Source: Streptomyces sp. CMB-StM0423 (lineage in GTDB: Bacteria; Actinomycetota; Actinomycetes; Streptomycetales; Streptomycetaceae). Taken from it: 64,000 bases of DNA. The notes below the pieces were generated by a model that did not search any database, was not told where the DNA came from, and was given only the letters and a program-made list of their open reading frames with translations. Positions 47,637-56,068 of this stretch are shown one piece after another. The stretch is from contig NZ_CP025407.1 in the NCBI RefSeq assembly GCF_002847285.1, forward strand, positions 682,001-746,000. Reading direction: 5' to 3'. The first letter of the stretch is position 1. Each line of letters opens with the position of its first letter. The translations under genes were made by a program, and so were the position numbers.

Positions 47637-47688
47637 AGCTCCGCTCCCACTCGTCGTGCCGGCCGCCCGGGGGCGGCCGGCCGCGCCT

Positions 47689-48795
47689 TCAGTTGCCGGC
47701 GTCGTTCCCGGCACCGGATCCGGCGCCGGCCTTCGCGGCCTTCTCGACGAACTTCTCCTGGTGGACGTCCGCGACGCCGGGCGTGCCGCCCTTGAGCACG
47801 TCCTGGTCGGCGAGGGCGTCGATGGTCGCCTGCCACGCCTGCTTGTCCATGGCGCCCAGGCCGTGCTTCTCGGTGACGGCGCTGGTGAAGGTGTGGTCGA
47901 TGTCCGCCTGGATCTGCCGCTCGAACAGGTCGGCCTTGTCGCGGTTCTCCGGGGAGGACTCGGCGAGGATCTGGGCCGTCTTGTCCGGGTGCTTCATCAC
48001 GTAGCCGAACGCCTTGATGTAGGCGTTGGTGAAGCGCTGCACCAGGTCGGGGTCGTTCTTGACCATGTCGTCGCTGGTGAACAGCCCGGAGCCGTATGCC
48101 TCGTAGCCGTGCTCGGAGCCGAGCAGGACGTCGAGGGAGCCCTTGCCGCCGGCGGCGTCCTCCAGTTGCGGCACCTCGGCGTCGATGTAGCAGGGGACGG
48201 TGTCGACCTTGCCCTGGATCAGGTAGTTCTCGTACGGCGGGGTGACGCTGACCTCCTTGAGGTCCCCGCGGTCGAGACCGTTGCCCGCGAGCAGCGCCTG
48301 GTAGAAGAGGAAGGTGGAGCCGGCGGCGTGGATGCCGACCGTCATGCCCTTCAGGTCGTCGATCGACGTCAGCTTGTTCTTGTCCTTCACCGTGCACATC
48401 GCCAGCGGCGAGGTCTGGTTGACCGCCGCCAGGGTGGTGACGGGCACCTCCTGGGAGCGCGCGGTGACGAGCGACGGCAGGTCGGCGAAGCCGAAGTCGG
48501 CGCCTCCGGTGCCGACGATGCGCAGCGCGTCGGGCGAGCCGGTGCCGGTCTTGATGCTGTCGACGTCGATGCCCTCGTCCTTGAAGTAGCCGAGCTTGTC
48601 GGCGACGTAGAACATGCCGTGGTTGCCGCGGAGTTGGTAGTCGAGCTGGACGGTGACCTTGTCGAGTCCGCCGTCGGCGGAGTCACCTCCCGAGTCGCCG
48701 CCGCAGGCGGCGAGAAGGAGTGCCGCGGTCGTCGCGCCCGCGATACCGGCGACAGTTTTCCTACTCTTCCTGATTTTCTTTCCGGAGGGGAACAT
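47689..48795 (-). CDS. NMT1/THI5-type ABC substrate-binding lipoprotein 2
   Basis: A 368-aa lipoprotein. The leader ends LLLAAC (Cys near residue 31), then a Gly/Asp-rich linker. The mature part follows the NMT1/THI5 pattern: VTVQLDYQLRGNHGMFYVAD, LGYFKDEGIDVD, GADFGFADLPSLVTAR and LKGMTVGI. It captures the pathway substrate outside the cell. AGGAGC stands 7 nt before the ATG. It lies between the permease and monooxygenase genes. Confidence 0.92.
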   Translation of the reverse strand: MFPSGKKIRKSRKTVAGIAGATTAALLLAACGGDSGGDSADGGLDKVTVQLDYQLRGNHGMFYVADKLGYFKDEGIDVDSIKTGTGSPDALRIVGTGGADFGFADLPSLVTARSQEVPVTTLAAVNQTSPLAMCTVKDKNKLTSIDDLKGMTVGIHAAGSTFLFYQALLAGNGLDRGDLKEVSVTPPYENYLIQGKVDTVPCYIDAEVPQLEDAAGGKGSLDVLLGSEHGYEAYGSGLFTSDDMVKNDPDLVQRFTNAYIKAFGYVMKHPDKTAQILAESSPENRDKADLFERQIQADIDHTFTSAVTEKHGLGAMDKQAWQATIDALADQDVLKGGTPGVADVHQEKFVEKAAKAGAGSGAGNDAGN

Positions 48796-48833
48796 GATGG
48801 GCTCCTAGTGCAGGAGAGAATGCAAAGCCGGAT

Positions 48834-49682
48834 TCAACGGGTGGTGTCGGCCGTGATATGCGGGAATCGCTTGCGGAGCAGGAACTCAAGCAGCGACATC
48901 CCGTAATACAGGATCAGGCCGAGCAGGGACACGAGGGTCAGGGCCGCAAACATGAGCGGGGTGTCCAGTTGCGTCGAGGCGAACTGGATGAGATAGCCGA
49001 GGCCGTTCTGGGCACCGGAGAACTCCGCCACCACCGCGCCGATGACCGCGAGGGTGATCGCGATGCGCATGCCGGCGAAGAGGTACGGCAGCGAGGTGGG
49101 GATCCGGATCCGGGTGAGGATCTGGTTCCGCGACGAGCCCACGGACCGCATGAGCAGCAGCAGGTCCTGGTCGATGGCCTTGAGCCCGACGATCGTGTTC
49201 AGGGTGATCGGGAAGAACGTGATCACCACGATGAGCAGCAGCTTCGGCGCGAGACCGTAGCCGAACCAGAGGATGAAGATCGGCGCCAGGGCGACCTTGG
49301 GGACGACCTGGAAGAGCACGATCAGCGGGTAGAGGGCGCGCTCCAGCCAGCCGAAGCGGACGATGAGCACGGCGAGCAGCACGCCGATGGCGAAGCTGAG
49401 CAGGAAGCCGTACAGGATCTCCTGGGTGGTGACCCAGGCGGCGTCCCACAGCATGTCGCGCGAGCGCCACATCTCGCCGAGGAACTCGCTCGGCTTGGCC
49501 AGCTCGAAGCTGGAGATGCCGAAGACCTCGACGGCCAGCTCCCAGAGCAGGAAGGCGGCGACGAACACCGCGAGGCTGGGCCACGCCCGCCGGATCCAGG
49601 AGCGCACCGCGCCACCGCGCCCGGGCCCGCCGCCGGGGCGGCGCCCCGCCTGCTTCTTCACTTCGTCCTGTGCGAGCACCAT
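48834..49682 (-). CDS. ABC transporter permease 2 (SsuC/TauC type)
   Basis: A 282-aa permease with about six membrane segments after a basic N-terminus (first span LAVFVAAFLLWELAVEVF). The ATPase-contact loop lies near LLLLMRSVGSSRNQILTRIRIP. Its start is one base from the ATPase stop, so it is coupled to it. Partner of the lipoprotein at 47689. Confidence 0.93.
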   Translation of the reverse strand: MVLAQDEVKKQAGRRPGGGPGRGGAVRSWIRRAWPSLAVFVAAFLLWELAVEVFGISSFELAKPSEFLGEMWRSRDMLWDAAWVTTQEILYGFLLSFAIGVLLAVLIVRFGWLERALYPLIVLFQVVPKVALAPIFILWFGYGLAPKLLLIVVITFFPITLNTIVGLKAIDQDLLLLMRSVGSSRNQILTRIRIPTSLPYLFAGMRIAITLAVIGAVVAEFSGAQNGLGYLIQFASTQLDTPLMFAALTLVSLLGLILYYGMSLLEFLLRKRFPHITADTTR

Positions 49683-49683
49683 G

Positions 49684-50463
49684 TCAGACCGTCGCTTTCG
49701 GTTCCAGGTGGCCGCGCAGCCGGCCCGTGTACTCGGTGAACACGGGATCGTCGAGCACCTCGCGGGTGCGGGGCCGGGGCAGGGCGACGTCGAGCGTCTC
49801 CAGGAAGCGCCCCCGGTCCAGGCCCATCACGTGCACGGTGTCGGACAGGAAGACCGCCTCGGAGATGGAGTGGGTGACGAAGACGACGGTCTTGCCGGTC
49901 GTCGCCCAGATCTCGGCGAGCTTCAGGTTCATCTCGTCCCTGGTGATGGCGTCCAGGGCGCCGAACGGCTCGTCCATCAGCAGGATGGCCGGGTCCATGG
50001 CCAGCGCGCGGGCGATGGACACGCGCTGCGCCATGCCGCCGGACAGCTCGTGCGGCAGCTTGTCCTCCGCCGCGGCGAGGCCGACCAGCTCCAGCGCCCG
50101 GCGCGCCGCGGGGGCGGCCGCGGCGGCGCGCTCGCCGGCGGCGATCTGCCGCAGCATGCTCGCGTTCTGCAGCGCGGACTTCCACGGCAGCAGCGCGGAC
50201 CGCTGCGGTACGAGGCCGATGACGCGGTCCTTGACCGCGTCCGCGGCCGGCTGCCCGCCGATCCGCACGGTGCCCTCCGTGGGTTCGAGGATGCCGCCCA
50301 GGATTTTCAGCAGCGTGCTCTTGCCGCAGCCGGAAGGGCCGAGCAGCGTGACAAAGCTGCCGGGGGTGATGTCGAGGTCCAGGTTCTCCAGAACCGTCTG
50401 TTCCTGCTCGCGCCGAGCAAAACTCATCGCGATACCCTGCGCTGAAATCCCCATGGATTCCAT
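49684..50463 (-). CDS. ABC transporter ATPase 2 (SsuB/TauB type)
   Basis: A 259-aa ATPase with Walker [11 protein letters not shown]-loop [11 protein letters not shown], signature [15 protein letters not shown], Walker [14 protein letters not shown] and H-loop FVTHS, all intact. The ATG at 50463 is chosen because AGGAG stands 6 nt before it; the frame is open to 50520. First gene of the leftward catabolic operon. Confidence 0.93.
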   Translation of the reverse strand: MESMGISAQGIAMSFARREQEQTVLENLDLDITPGSFVTLLGPSGCGKSTLLKILGGILEPTEGTVRIGGQPAADAVKDRVIGLVPQRSALLPWKSALQNASMLRQIAAGERAAAAAPAARRALELVGLAAAEDKLPHELSGGMAQRVSIARALAMDPAILLMDEPFGALDAITRDEMNLKLAEIWATTGKTVVFVTHSISEAVFLSDTVHVMGLDRGRFLETLDVALPRPRTREVLDDPVFTEYTGRLRGHLEPKATV

Positions 50464-50512
50464 GGAAAGCTCCTCTCCGCGCATCAGAGCGACACCGGAG
50501 TTGGCCGATCGG

Positions 50513-50541
50513 GTTATCACTGTCTAAGAATGTGTTATCAA
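50513..50541 (-). promoter_or_regulatory. Predicted promoter of the catabolic operon with direct repeats
   Basis: On the minus strand TTGATA (50536-50541), a 17-base spacer and GATAAC (50513-50518) form a good vegetative-type promoter about 50 nt before the ATPase start. The heptamer TGATAAC occurs twice, 21 bp apart, overlapping both elements, so a regulator such as the IclR protein could bind there. Confidence 0.5.
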
Positions 50542-50619
50542 GCACGTTAGGCACGTCACCCCGAGGCCGTCAAGAGAGGAAACATGGGTTTCCCTCGGAC
50601 GACCCAGCGCGGACACACA

Positions 50620-50668
50620 AAGGGGCGGCCGGTGCACCGGTGGTCACTCGGTGCACCGGCCGCCCCTT
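50620..50668 (-). terminator. Terminator of the biosynthetic cluster
   Basis: A perfect 20-bp stem (50620-50639 with 50649-50668) with a 9-nt loop follows the last cluster gene (stop at 50698) and precedes the catabolic operon promoter. Confidence 0.8.
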
Positions 50669-50697
50669 CGGCGCGGACGGCTCTCTCGCTCGCGGTT

Positions 50698-52530
50698 CTA
50701 GAGCCGGGTTTCGCGCACGTACTGCAGCCGCAGCCGCGCGTACGCGCCGTCGGCCGCGGACAGTTCCGGGTCGTCGTGCGGCCAGAGCCGGCGCGGCGTG
50801 CCGCCCGCCGGGCGGCACGCCGCGGGGAGGGTGACGACGGCCCCGTCGCCGGCCGCGAACCGGCGCTCGGCATCGTCCACCGCCGCGGTCAGCGCCTCGC
50901 CGCGCAGCCCGGCGGCGCGCAGCCGCGCCACGGTGGCGGCGCGGGTCTCGACGGTGCCCTTCCAGCCGCCGTCGAGGAGCGCGGCGAGACCGGCGAGCGG
51001 GCGGGGTTCGAGGCGTTCGCAGGCGTGGACGACGAGGGTGGAGTCGCCGGCCACCTCGCTGAGGTGCTCGCCGAGCCAGCGCACCGGCAAGTCCCGGGTG
51101 GGCAGGGCCGGATCGGCGCCGGGGTGGTCCGGGCAGGGCACGACCCCGAGCCGCACGCCGGGCAGTTCCTCGGGTGCGGGGGCGAGCAGCAGGCGCGCCT
51201 CGCGGCGTGCCATCCGCGCCACGGCGGGGTGTTGCGGGGGGTCGGCGGCGGGGTCCGTACGGGCGGGCGCGACGGGTCCGCTCTCGTACGCCGCGGGCGT
51301 GCCCTCGTACGGGACCGGCGCGGCCCCGTCTGCCGCGGCCGTGTCCTCCCTTGCCGCGGGCCCCTCTTCGTACGGCACCGGTGCGCCCGCTCCGTACGCC
51401 GCCGTCTCCTCCCCCGCCGGCCTCGCCTCCCTCGCCGCCCGGCCCGCGGCGACCGCGCGCGCGGCCCACTCCGCCGCCGCCGCGCACCCCTCCTCGCCGA
51501 GGGCCGCCAGGTCGCCGGGGCGCAGTCCGGCGGTGATCCAGCTCCGCAGCGCCGCCGCGCGGGCGTCCTCGCGGACGCGACGGTGCTCCGCCCGCTCGTC
51601 GCCGCCGTCCGGGGTGAGCGCGCCGAGGAGGTAGCCCGCGGCCCACACCTCCCCGGCGGTCTCCGCGGGCAGCGCCCGCGGCGCGGGTCCGGCCGCGCGG
51701 GCGGCGGCGGCGATCGTCTCGTGCGCCACGCCCAGCAGCGCCGACCAGGGGCGCCACGGCCAGGTGAACGGCTGCTCGGCCGCCTCCTGTTCGCCGCTGC
51801 GCCGGATCCGTACGTGGCAGCGGGACGCGACGAGTTCGACGGCGTAGCCGAGGCCGCCGTGGCGCGCGGGGTCGGTCAGCTCCGGGCCGTCCCAGTGGGC
51901 GGTGGCGACGGGCCCGGCCGCGCAGGCGACGGCGAGCCGGATGCCGTGGTGGTCGTTGCCCGCGACCGAGGGCCCGACGCCGTGGTCGAGCAGGTGCGGC
52001 ACCGGCGCCACGACGGGGATGCCGCGCTCGGCGCAGAACACCGCGATGTGCTCGTCGTCGTCGCGGGTGTCGTCGGGGAACTCCGCGAGGTACGCGGCGA
52101 GTTCGCGGGCGGTGTCCGCGGGCAGCGCCAGGGCCAGCGACGGGACCCACTCCCACGGCGCCAGCCGCACCGAGGCGTAGCCGCCCACGGCCGCCTGCCG
52201 CACCCGGTAGGAGTTGTACGGCGACACCCACAGCACGCTCAGCGACACGGCCCGGTCCGGGTGCCGTTCGAGGAGCGCGGTGACGTGTCCGGCGAAGCCG
52301 GGGGCGAGGTGGGCGTCGTCCTGCACCACCAGGTGGTGGGTCGCGCCGGGCGCGACCGCCGCCCAGGCGGCCTTCGCGGTGCGCAGCGGGCTCGGGAAGC
52401 CGCCGGGCTCGGGGTCCTTGACGATACGGGCGGGCAGCGGCGCGCACTCGGCGGCGACCCGCTCGGCTCCGGCGAGGCGCGAGGGGTGGCACATGACGAC
52501 GGTGCCGAGCCGGACGGGCGGTCGCGTCAT
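50698..52530 (-). CDS. Glycosyltransferase-like protein with a second C-terminal domain
   Basis: A 610-aa cytoplasmic protein. The first 270 residues look like a GT-A-type glycosyltransferase: LGTVVMCHPSRLAGAERV, then HHLVVQDDAHLAPGF, whose D71-D72 could bind nucleotide-sugar metal, then WVSPYNSYRVRQAAVGGYAS. A Glu/Ala/Pro-rich linker (about 370-440) with repeated PVPYE units joins a C-terminal domain (VRLGVVPCPDHPGADPA onwards) that I do not recognise. Start overlaps the condensation-protein stop (ATGA). It may attach a sugar to the cluster product; the GT call is from motifs only. Confidence 0.6.
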   Translation of the reverse strand: MTRPPVRLGTVVMCHPSRLAGAERVAAECAPLPARIVKDPEPGGFPSPLRTAKAAWAAVAPGATHHLVVQDDAHLAPGFAGHVTALLERHPDRAVSLSVLWVSPYNSYRVRQAAVGGYASVRLAPWEWVPSLALALPADTARELAAYLAEFPDDTRDDDEHIAVFCAERGIPVVAPVPHLLDHGVGPSVAGNDHHGIRLAVACAAGPVATAHWDGPELTDPARHGGLGYAVELVASRCHVRIRRSGEQEAAEQPFTWPWRPWSALLGVAHETIAAAARAAGPAPRALPAETAGEVWAAGYLLGALTPDGGDERAEHRRVREDARAAALRSWITAGLRPGDLAALGEEGCAAAAEWAARAVAAGRAAREARPAGEETAAYGAGAPVPYEEGPAAREDTAAADGAAPVPYEGTPAAYESGPVAPARTDPAADPPQHPAVARMARREARLLLAPAPEELPGVRLGVVPCPDHPGADPALPTRDLPVRWLGEHLSEVAGDSTLVVHACERLEPRPLAGLAALLDGGWKGTVETRAATVARLRAAGLRGEALTAAVDDAERRFAAGDGAVVTLPAACRPAGGTPRRLWPHDDPELSAADGAYARLRLQYVRETRL

Positions 52531-54014
52531 GCGCGCGCCGCCCGGCCCCGGCCCGGGGCACCCGCGCCGGCGGCCGATCCGGCGCGCGGTTCCGCCGCCT
52601 CCGCCGCGCGCCCCGTCTCCGCCGTCTCCGTAGCGGCCGCCGCGTCGACGATCAGCGCCTCGAACCCCGTCAGCATCGCCTCCGCGGCCGGCTCGTCGAT
52701 CAGGCCGGTGTCCACGGTCAGCGACACCGGCATGAAGTGCCGGCTGCTGTAGACGTGCCAGGCCACCGACGTCTCCGACTGCCGGCCGAGCGTCTGCCAC
52801 TCGATGACCGACTTCTCGGGCCGCACGCCCGCGTGTTCGCGCCGGTCCACCGACCGCGCCTCGGTGATCATGTCGCGCAGGTCGTTGTACCAGCAGGTGC
52901 GGTCCGTCGGCCGGCCGCGCCGCTCGTCCAGCCCGCGCAGGTCGGCCAGGAGCGCCGACTTGTCGTAGTACGCGTGGTAGTACGTCTTCATCGCCGCCTG
53001 CGCCGCGCGCCGGGCCAGCGCCTGGAACGCCGCGGGCCCCGCGCCGGGTTCGAGCCCCGCGTCGAGCGTGAACAGCCCCTCCAGCGTCACCGTGCTCACC
53101 GCGTCCCGCAGCGCGGGCTGGAACCGGTTGCTCACCATCACCTGGAACACGGCGCGGTCGTGCCGCGACTGCCGGGCCACCACCGCCGAGGCGGCGGCGA
53201 GCAGGATCGCCGAGGAGCTGATCCGCCAGTGCTCGTCGAGCGTCCGCAGCGCCCCCGGCAGGCTCGGCGAGGCGAGCACCGCCTGCCGGAACCGCGGGTC
53301 CGCCCCCGGCCGGCGGGCGAACAGCCGCTCGGGGGCGTCGCGCAGGGACTCCACCCAGTGCCGCCGGGCCGTCGCGTCGCGCTTGCGGCCCTTCTCCGAC
53401 GCCTGGAACCCCGCCTCCGCCAGCGGCTGGTGGCCGCGGCTCGCGGCGCGCAGCGCCGCGGGGTCGGCGCCGCGCAGCAGCTCGGTCAGCGCGCGGTGCA
53501 GCAGGGTCAGGCCCATCGCGTCGGTGGCGACGTGCGCGAGGACGAGTACGGCGCGCACTGCCTTTCCGTCGACGCAGACCAGCGCGGCGCGCACCGGCCA
53601 CTCGCGGTCGTACGCGAACCGCACGGCGCGCCACCGGCGTTCCACGGCGTCCGCGAGCGCGGTGGCCGCTTCGGTGTCATCGGCGTCGAAGAGGTGCACG
53701 CCGAACGTGCCGCCGCCGTCGAGCTCCTGGTGCATCGCTCCGTCGCCGTCCACGTGGACGCGGGTGCGCAGCGCGTCGTACACGGTGAGCAGCCCCCGTA
53801 CGGCCTCGGCCGCGCGGCCGGCGGGGACGGCGGGTTCCACGGGTACGAGCACCTTGACGTTGGTGCCGTGGTCGTCGGGCTCGGTGTCGAGCATCGCCCG
53901 CCGGATGGCCCACTGGCCCCAGGTCACGGGCCCGCGGCCCGCTGGCGCTCCGGCGATGCCGACGGTGACGACGCGGGCGGTGTGGCCCGCCACCTCGCTC
54001 AGTTCGGTACGCAC
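52527..54014 (-). CDS. Stand-alone condensation-domain protein
   Basis: A 495-aa protein of the NRPS condensation/acyltransferase superfamily. The HHxxxDG motif reads AHVATDA (160-166): the catalytic second His H161 and D165 are kept while the first His and the Gly are changed. Later regions fit the second lobe (WRISSSAILLAAASAVVARQ, VFQVMVSNRFQP). Such free proteins join acyl-carrier intermediates to amines or alcohols. It overlaps the PPTase gene by 16 nt, consistent with coupled expression. A release or amide/ester-forming step for the product is likely. Confidence 0.78.
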   Translation of the reverse strand: MRTELSEVAGHTARVVTVGIAGAPAGRGPVTWGQWAIRRAMLDTEPDDHGTNVKVLVPVEPAVPAGRAAEAVRGLLTVYDALRTRVHVDGDGAMHQELDGGGTFGVHLFDADDTEAATALADAVERRWRAVRFAYDREWPVRAALVCVDGKAVRAVLVLAHVATDAMGLTLLHRALTELLRGADPAALRAASRGHQPLAEAGFQASEKGRKRDATARRHWVESLRDAPERLFARRPGADPRFRQAVLASPSLPGALRTLDEHWRISSSAILLAAASAVVARQSRHDRAVFQVMVSNRFQPALRDAVSTVTLEGLFTLDAGLEPGAGPAAFQALARRAAQAAMKTYYHAYYDKSALLADLRGLDERRGRPTDRTCWYNDLRDMITEARSVDRREHAGVRPEKSVIEWQTLGRQSETSVAWHVYSSRHFMPVSLTVDTGLIDEPAAEAMLTGFEALIVDAAAATETAETGRAAEAAEPRAGSAAGAGAPGRGRAARA

Positions 54015-54709
54015 AGGTCCCTCCAGTCACAACTGCGGTAGTCGATGCGGCCGGTCGTGCGGCCGGTGGTGGCGACCGCGGCGGCGTACCCCGGTCCGAT
54101 CGGAAGGTCGGCGACGGCGTACCCGGCCCCGCCCACCGGCCGGGGCGCGCCGGGCGCGGCGGCGCCGACGTCGTAGCGCAGGAAGTCCAGCAGCCGCCCG
54201 CCGGCGGCCTTCGCCCACGCCTCCTTGCGGGCCAGCAGCAGGCACAGCCGCCGCACCCGGGCGCCGCCCGCGGGCAGCGCGGCGAGCTGGGCCGCCTCGG
54301 CGGGGGCGAGGAACCGCCGGGCCAGCGCCAGCGGGTCGCCGTGCGGGTGCTCCGCCTGGAGGTCGACGCCGACGGGCGCGGCGCCGCCGACGGCGACCAG
54401 GGCGCGCAGCCCCGAGCGGGACAGGTTCCACTCGCAGCCGCGGCCCGCGCCGGTCAGCGCCGGCTTGCCGTACGGGCCCGCGGTCCAGCCGATCTCCCCG
54501 GGCGGCAGCCGCAGATGGCCGGCGAGGAGCCGCCGGGCGGCGGCGTGCGAGCGGAGCAGCGCCGTGCGGCGTACGGGGTCGGCGAGCCGCGCGGCGCGGG
54601 CCCGTTCGCCGTCGGTGAGCAGTTCCGCGGCGGGGCCCGCCGCACCCGCGTCGCCGGACAGGTCGACGTCCCAGACCCGTACGGCCCCGCCTCCCCCGGC
54701 CCCGCTCAC
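53999..54709 (-). CDS. 4'-phosphopantetheinyl transferase (Sfp type)
   Basis: A 236-aa Sfp-type transferase that moves the phosphopantetheine arm from CoA to carrier proteins. Motifs: WNLSRSG (94-100), VGVDLQ with D116, and ARKEAWAKA with E163 and K167. The usual Glu two after the Asp is Gln here, a common variation. GTG start abuts the exporter stop. Its target is presumably the ACP at 59008 and any carrier domains of the larger protein beyond the right edge. Confidence 0.88.
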   Translation of the reverse strand: MSGAGGGGAVRVWDVDLSGDAGAAGPAAELLTDGERARAARLADPVRRTALLRSHAAARRLLAGHLRLPPGEIGWTAGPYGKPALTGAGRGCEWNLSRSGLRALVAVGGAAPVGVDLQAEHPHGDPLALARRFLAPAEAAQLAALPAGGARVRRLCLLLARKEAWAKAAGGRLLDFLRYDVGAAAPGAPRPVGGAGYAVADLPIGPGYAAAVATTGRTTGRIDYRSCDWRDLCVPN

Positions 54710-56068
54710 CTAGGCCGCCTCCGCGGCGCGGCCGAAGCGCTGCCAGGCGGTGGCGAGCAGCAGCGCGCCGATGACGACGTTGCCGACGGCCAGGGCGGCG
54801 AAGTACGCCTCCGCGTGGTCCACGGCGCGCGCGAGCAGCCCGCCGCCGACGTTGACGGCGCCGAGGTAGACGATGTCGGAGGCGATGGTGATGTGCCCGT
54901 TGCGCACCTGCTGCAGGCTCATCGTCACCATGTTGAGCAGCCCGAACGCCAGCCAGCTCGGCGCGACGACCGTCAGGTAGTCGTCGGTGAACGCGGCCGT
55001 GCCGGCGTCGTCGCTCATCAGCCTGCCGAGCGGCCCGGCGAGCGCGAAGCCGGCGACGGCCAGGACCGCGTACACCATCAGCACGTACCGCACGCCCTCA
55101 CGCAGGACGGGCCGCAGCAGGTGGCTCTCGCCCGCGCCGAGGGACTGGTTCATGGTGATGGCGACGGCCGAGCCGAGCGCGATCGCGGGCGACAGGGACA
55201 GCACCTGAACGGCGTGCGCGCCGCCGTAGCCGGCCACGGCGTCGGAGCCGAAGTCCGAGAGCACCCACAGCGAGGTGTAGTTCATGCCGGCGATGAAGAG
55301 GTACGAGACCGCCACCGGCACGCCGACGGCGACCAGGATCCCCACGGTCTGCCTCAGCGGCTCGGCGGGACCGCCGAAGCGCAGCAGTCCGGCACGCGCC
55401 AGCAGCACCAGCCCCGACGTGAGGCCCACCACGGAGGCGCCGGCGATCGACGCGGGGACGGCGAAGACGCCCATGTCCGCGTAGAAGCCGAGCAGCCACA
55501 CCCCGAGGACCTGCATCCCGGCGACGGCAATGGTGATGACCGACGCCGACCGCGCGCTGCCCCAGCCGCGGAGCGTGCCCGCGACCACCGAGGTGAGGAC
55601 GGCCAGCAGGAACGACGCGGCGACCAGCCGGGCGAAGAGCACGAAGTCATCGTGCGCGGCGGCGTCGACGTCGAGCGTCCCGGCCATCTGCGGCGCGGCC
55701 AGCGCGATGACCGCCGCGGCGACGGCGAAGCAGCCGAGCGCGATGGCGCCGATGCGTACCAGTGGCGGCTGCGAGTCCTCGCCCGCGCCGGCGCCGCGGC
55801 GGCGGGCGGAGACGACCTGGCTGCTGATCTCGATGCCCTCCTCCAGCGCCAGGAAGAAGAAGGAGACGGGGATGAAGAGGGCGCGGATGTAGAGCGCGTC
55901 GCCGCCCATGTTGCCGAGCAGCGCCGAGATGGCGAACTGGGCGCCGAGGCCGGTGACGACGCCGAGGCAGATGGGGACGGCCAGGCCGCGCAGCCTGGCG
56001 CGCAGGTCGCCGGGCGGGGCCGGGGCGGCGCCCGGGGCCGGGTCGCCGTGCTCCTTGACGTCAGTCAT
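54710..56068 (-). CDS. MATE-type multidrug exporter
   Basis: A 452-aa membrane protein with about twelve hydrophobic segments and a MATE/DinF-like repeat (LRGLAVPICLGVVTGLGAQF and, in the second half, ILVAVGVPVAVSYLFIAGMN). The short charged N-terminus faces the cytoplasm. In a biosynthetic cluster it most likely exports the product or gives self-resistance. The start overlaps the acyl-CoA dehydrogenase stop by 8 nt. Confidence 0.82.
   Translation of the reverse strand: MTDVKEHGDPAPGAAPAPPGDLRARLRGLAVPICLGVVTGLGAQFAISALLGNMGGDALYIRALFIPVSFFFLALEEGIEISSQVVSARRRGAGAGEDSQPPLVRIGAIALGCFAVAAAVIALAAPQMAGTLDVDAAAHDDFVLFARLVAASFLLAVLTSVVAGTLRGWGSARSASVITIAVAGMQVLGVWLLGFYADMGVFAVPASIAGASVVGLTSGLVLLARAGLLRFGGPAEPLRQTVGILVAVGVPVAVSYLFIAGMNYTSLWVLSDFGSDAVAGYGGAHAVQVLSLSPAIALGSAVAITMNQSLGAGESHLLRPVLREGVRYVLMVYAVLAVAGFALAGPLGRLMSDDAGTAAFTDDYLTVVAPSWLAFGLLNMVTMSLQQVRNGHITIASDIVYLGAVNVGGGLLARAVDHAEAYFAALAVGNVVIGALLLATAWQRFGRAAEAA

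Noticed and set aside
51250..51400. PVPYE repeats in the GT-like protein as a possible functional motif
   Set aside because: They lie in a Glu/Ala/Pro-rich linker and are few and irregular; a flexible spacer is enough to explain them.
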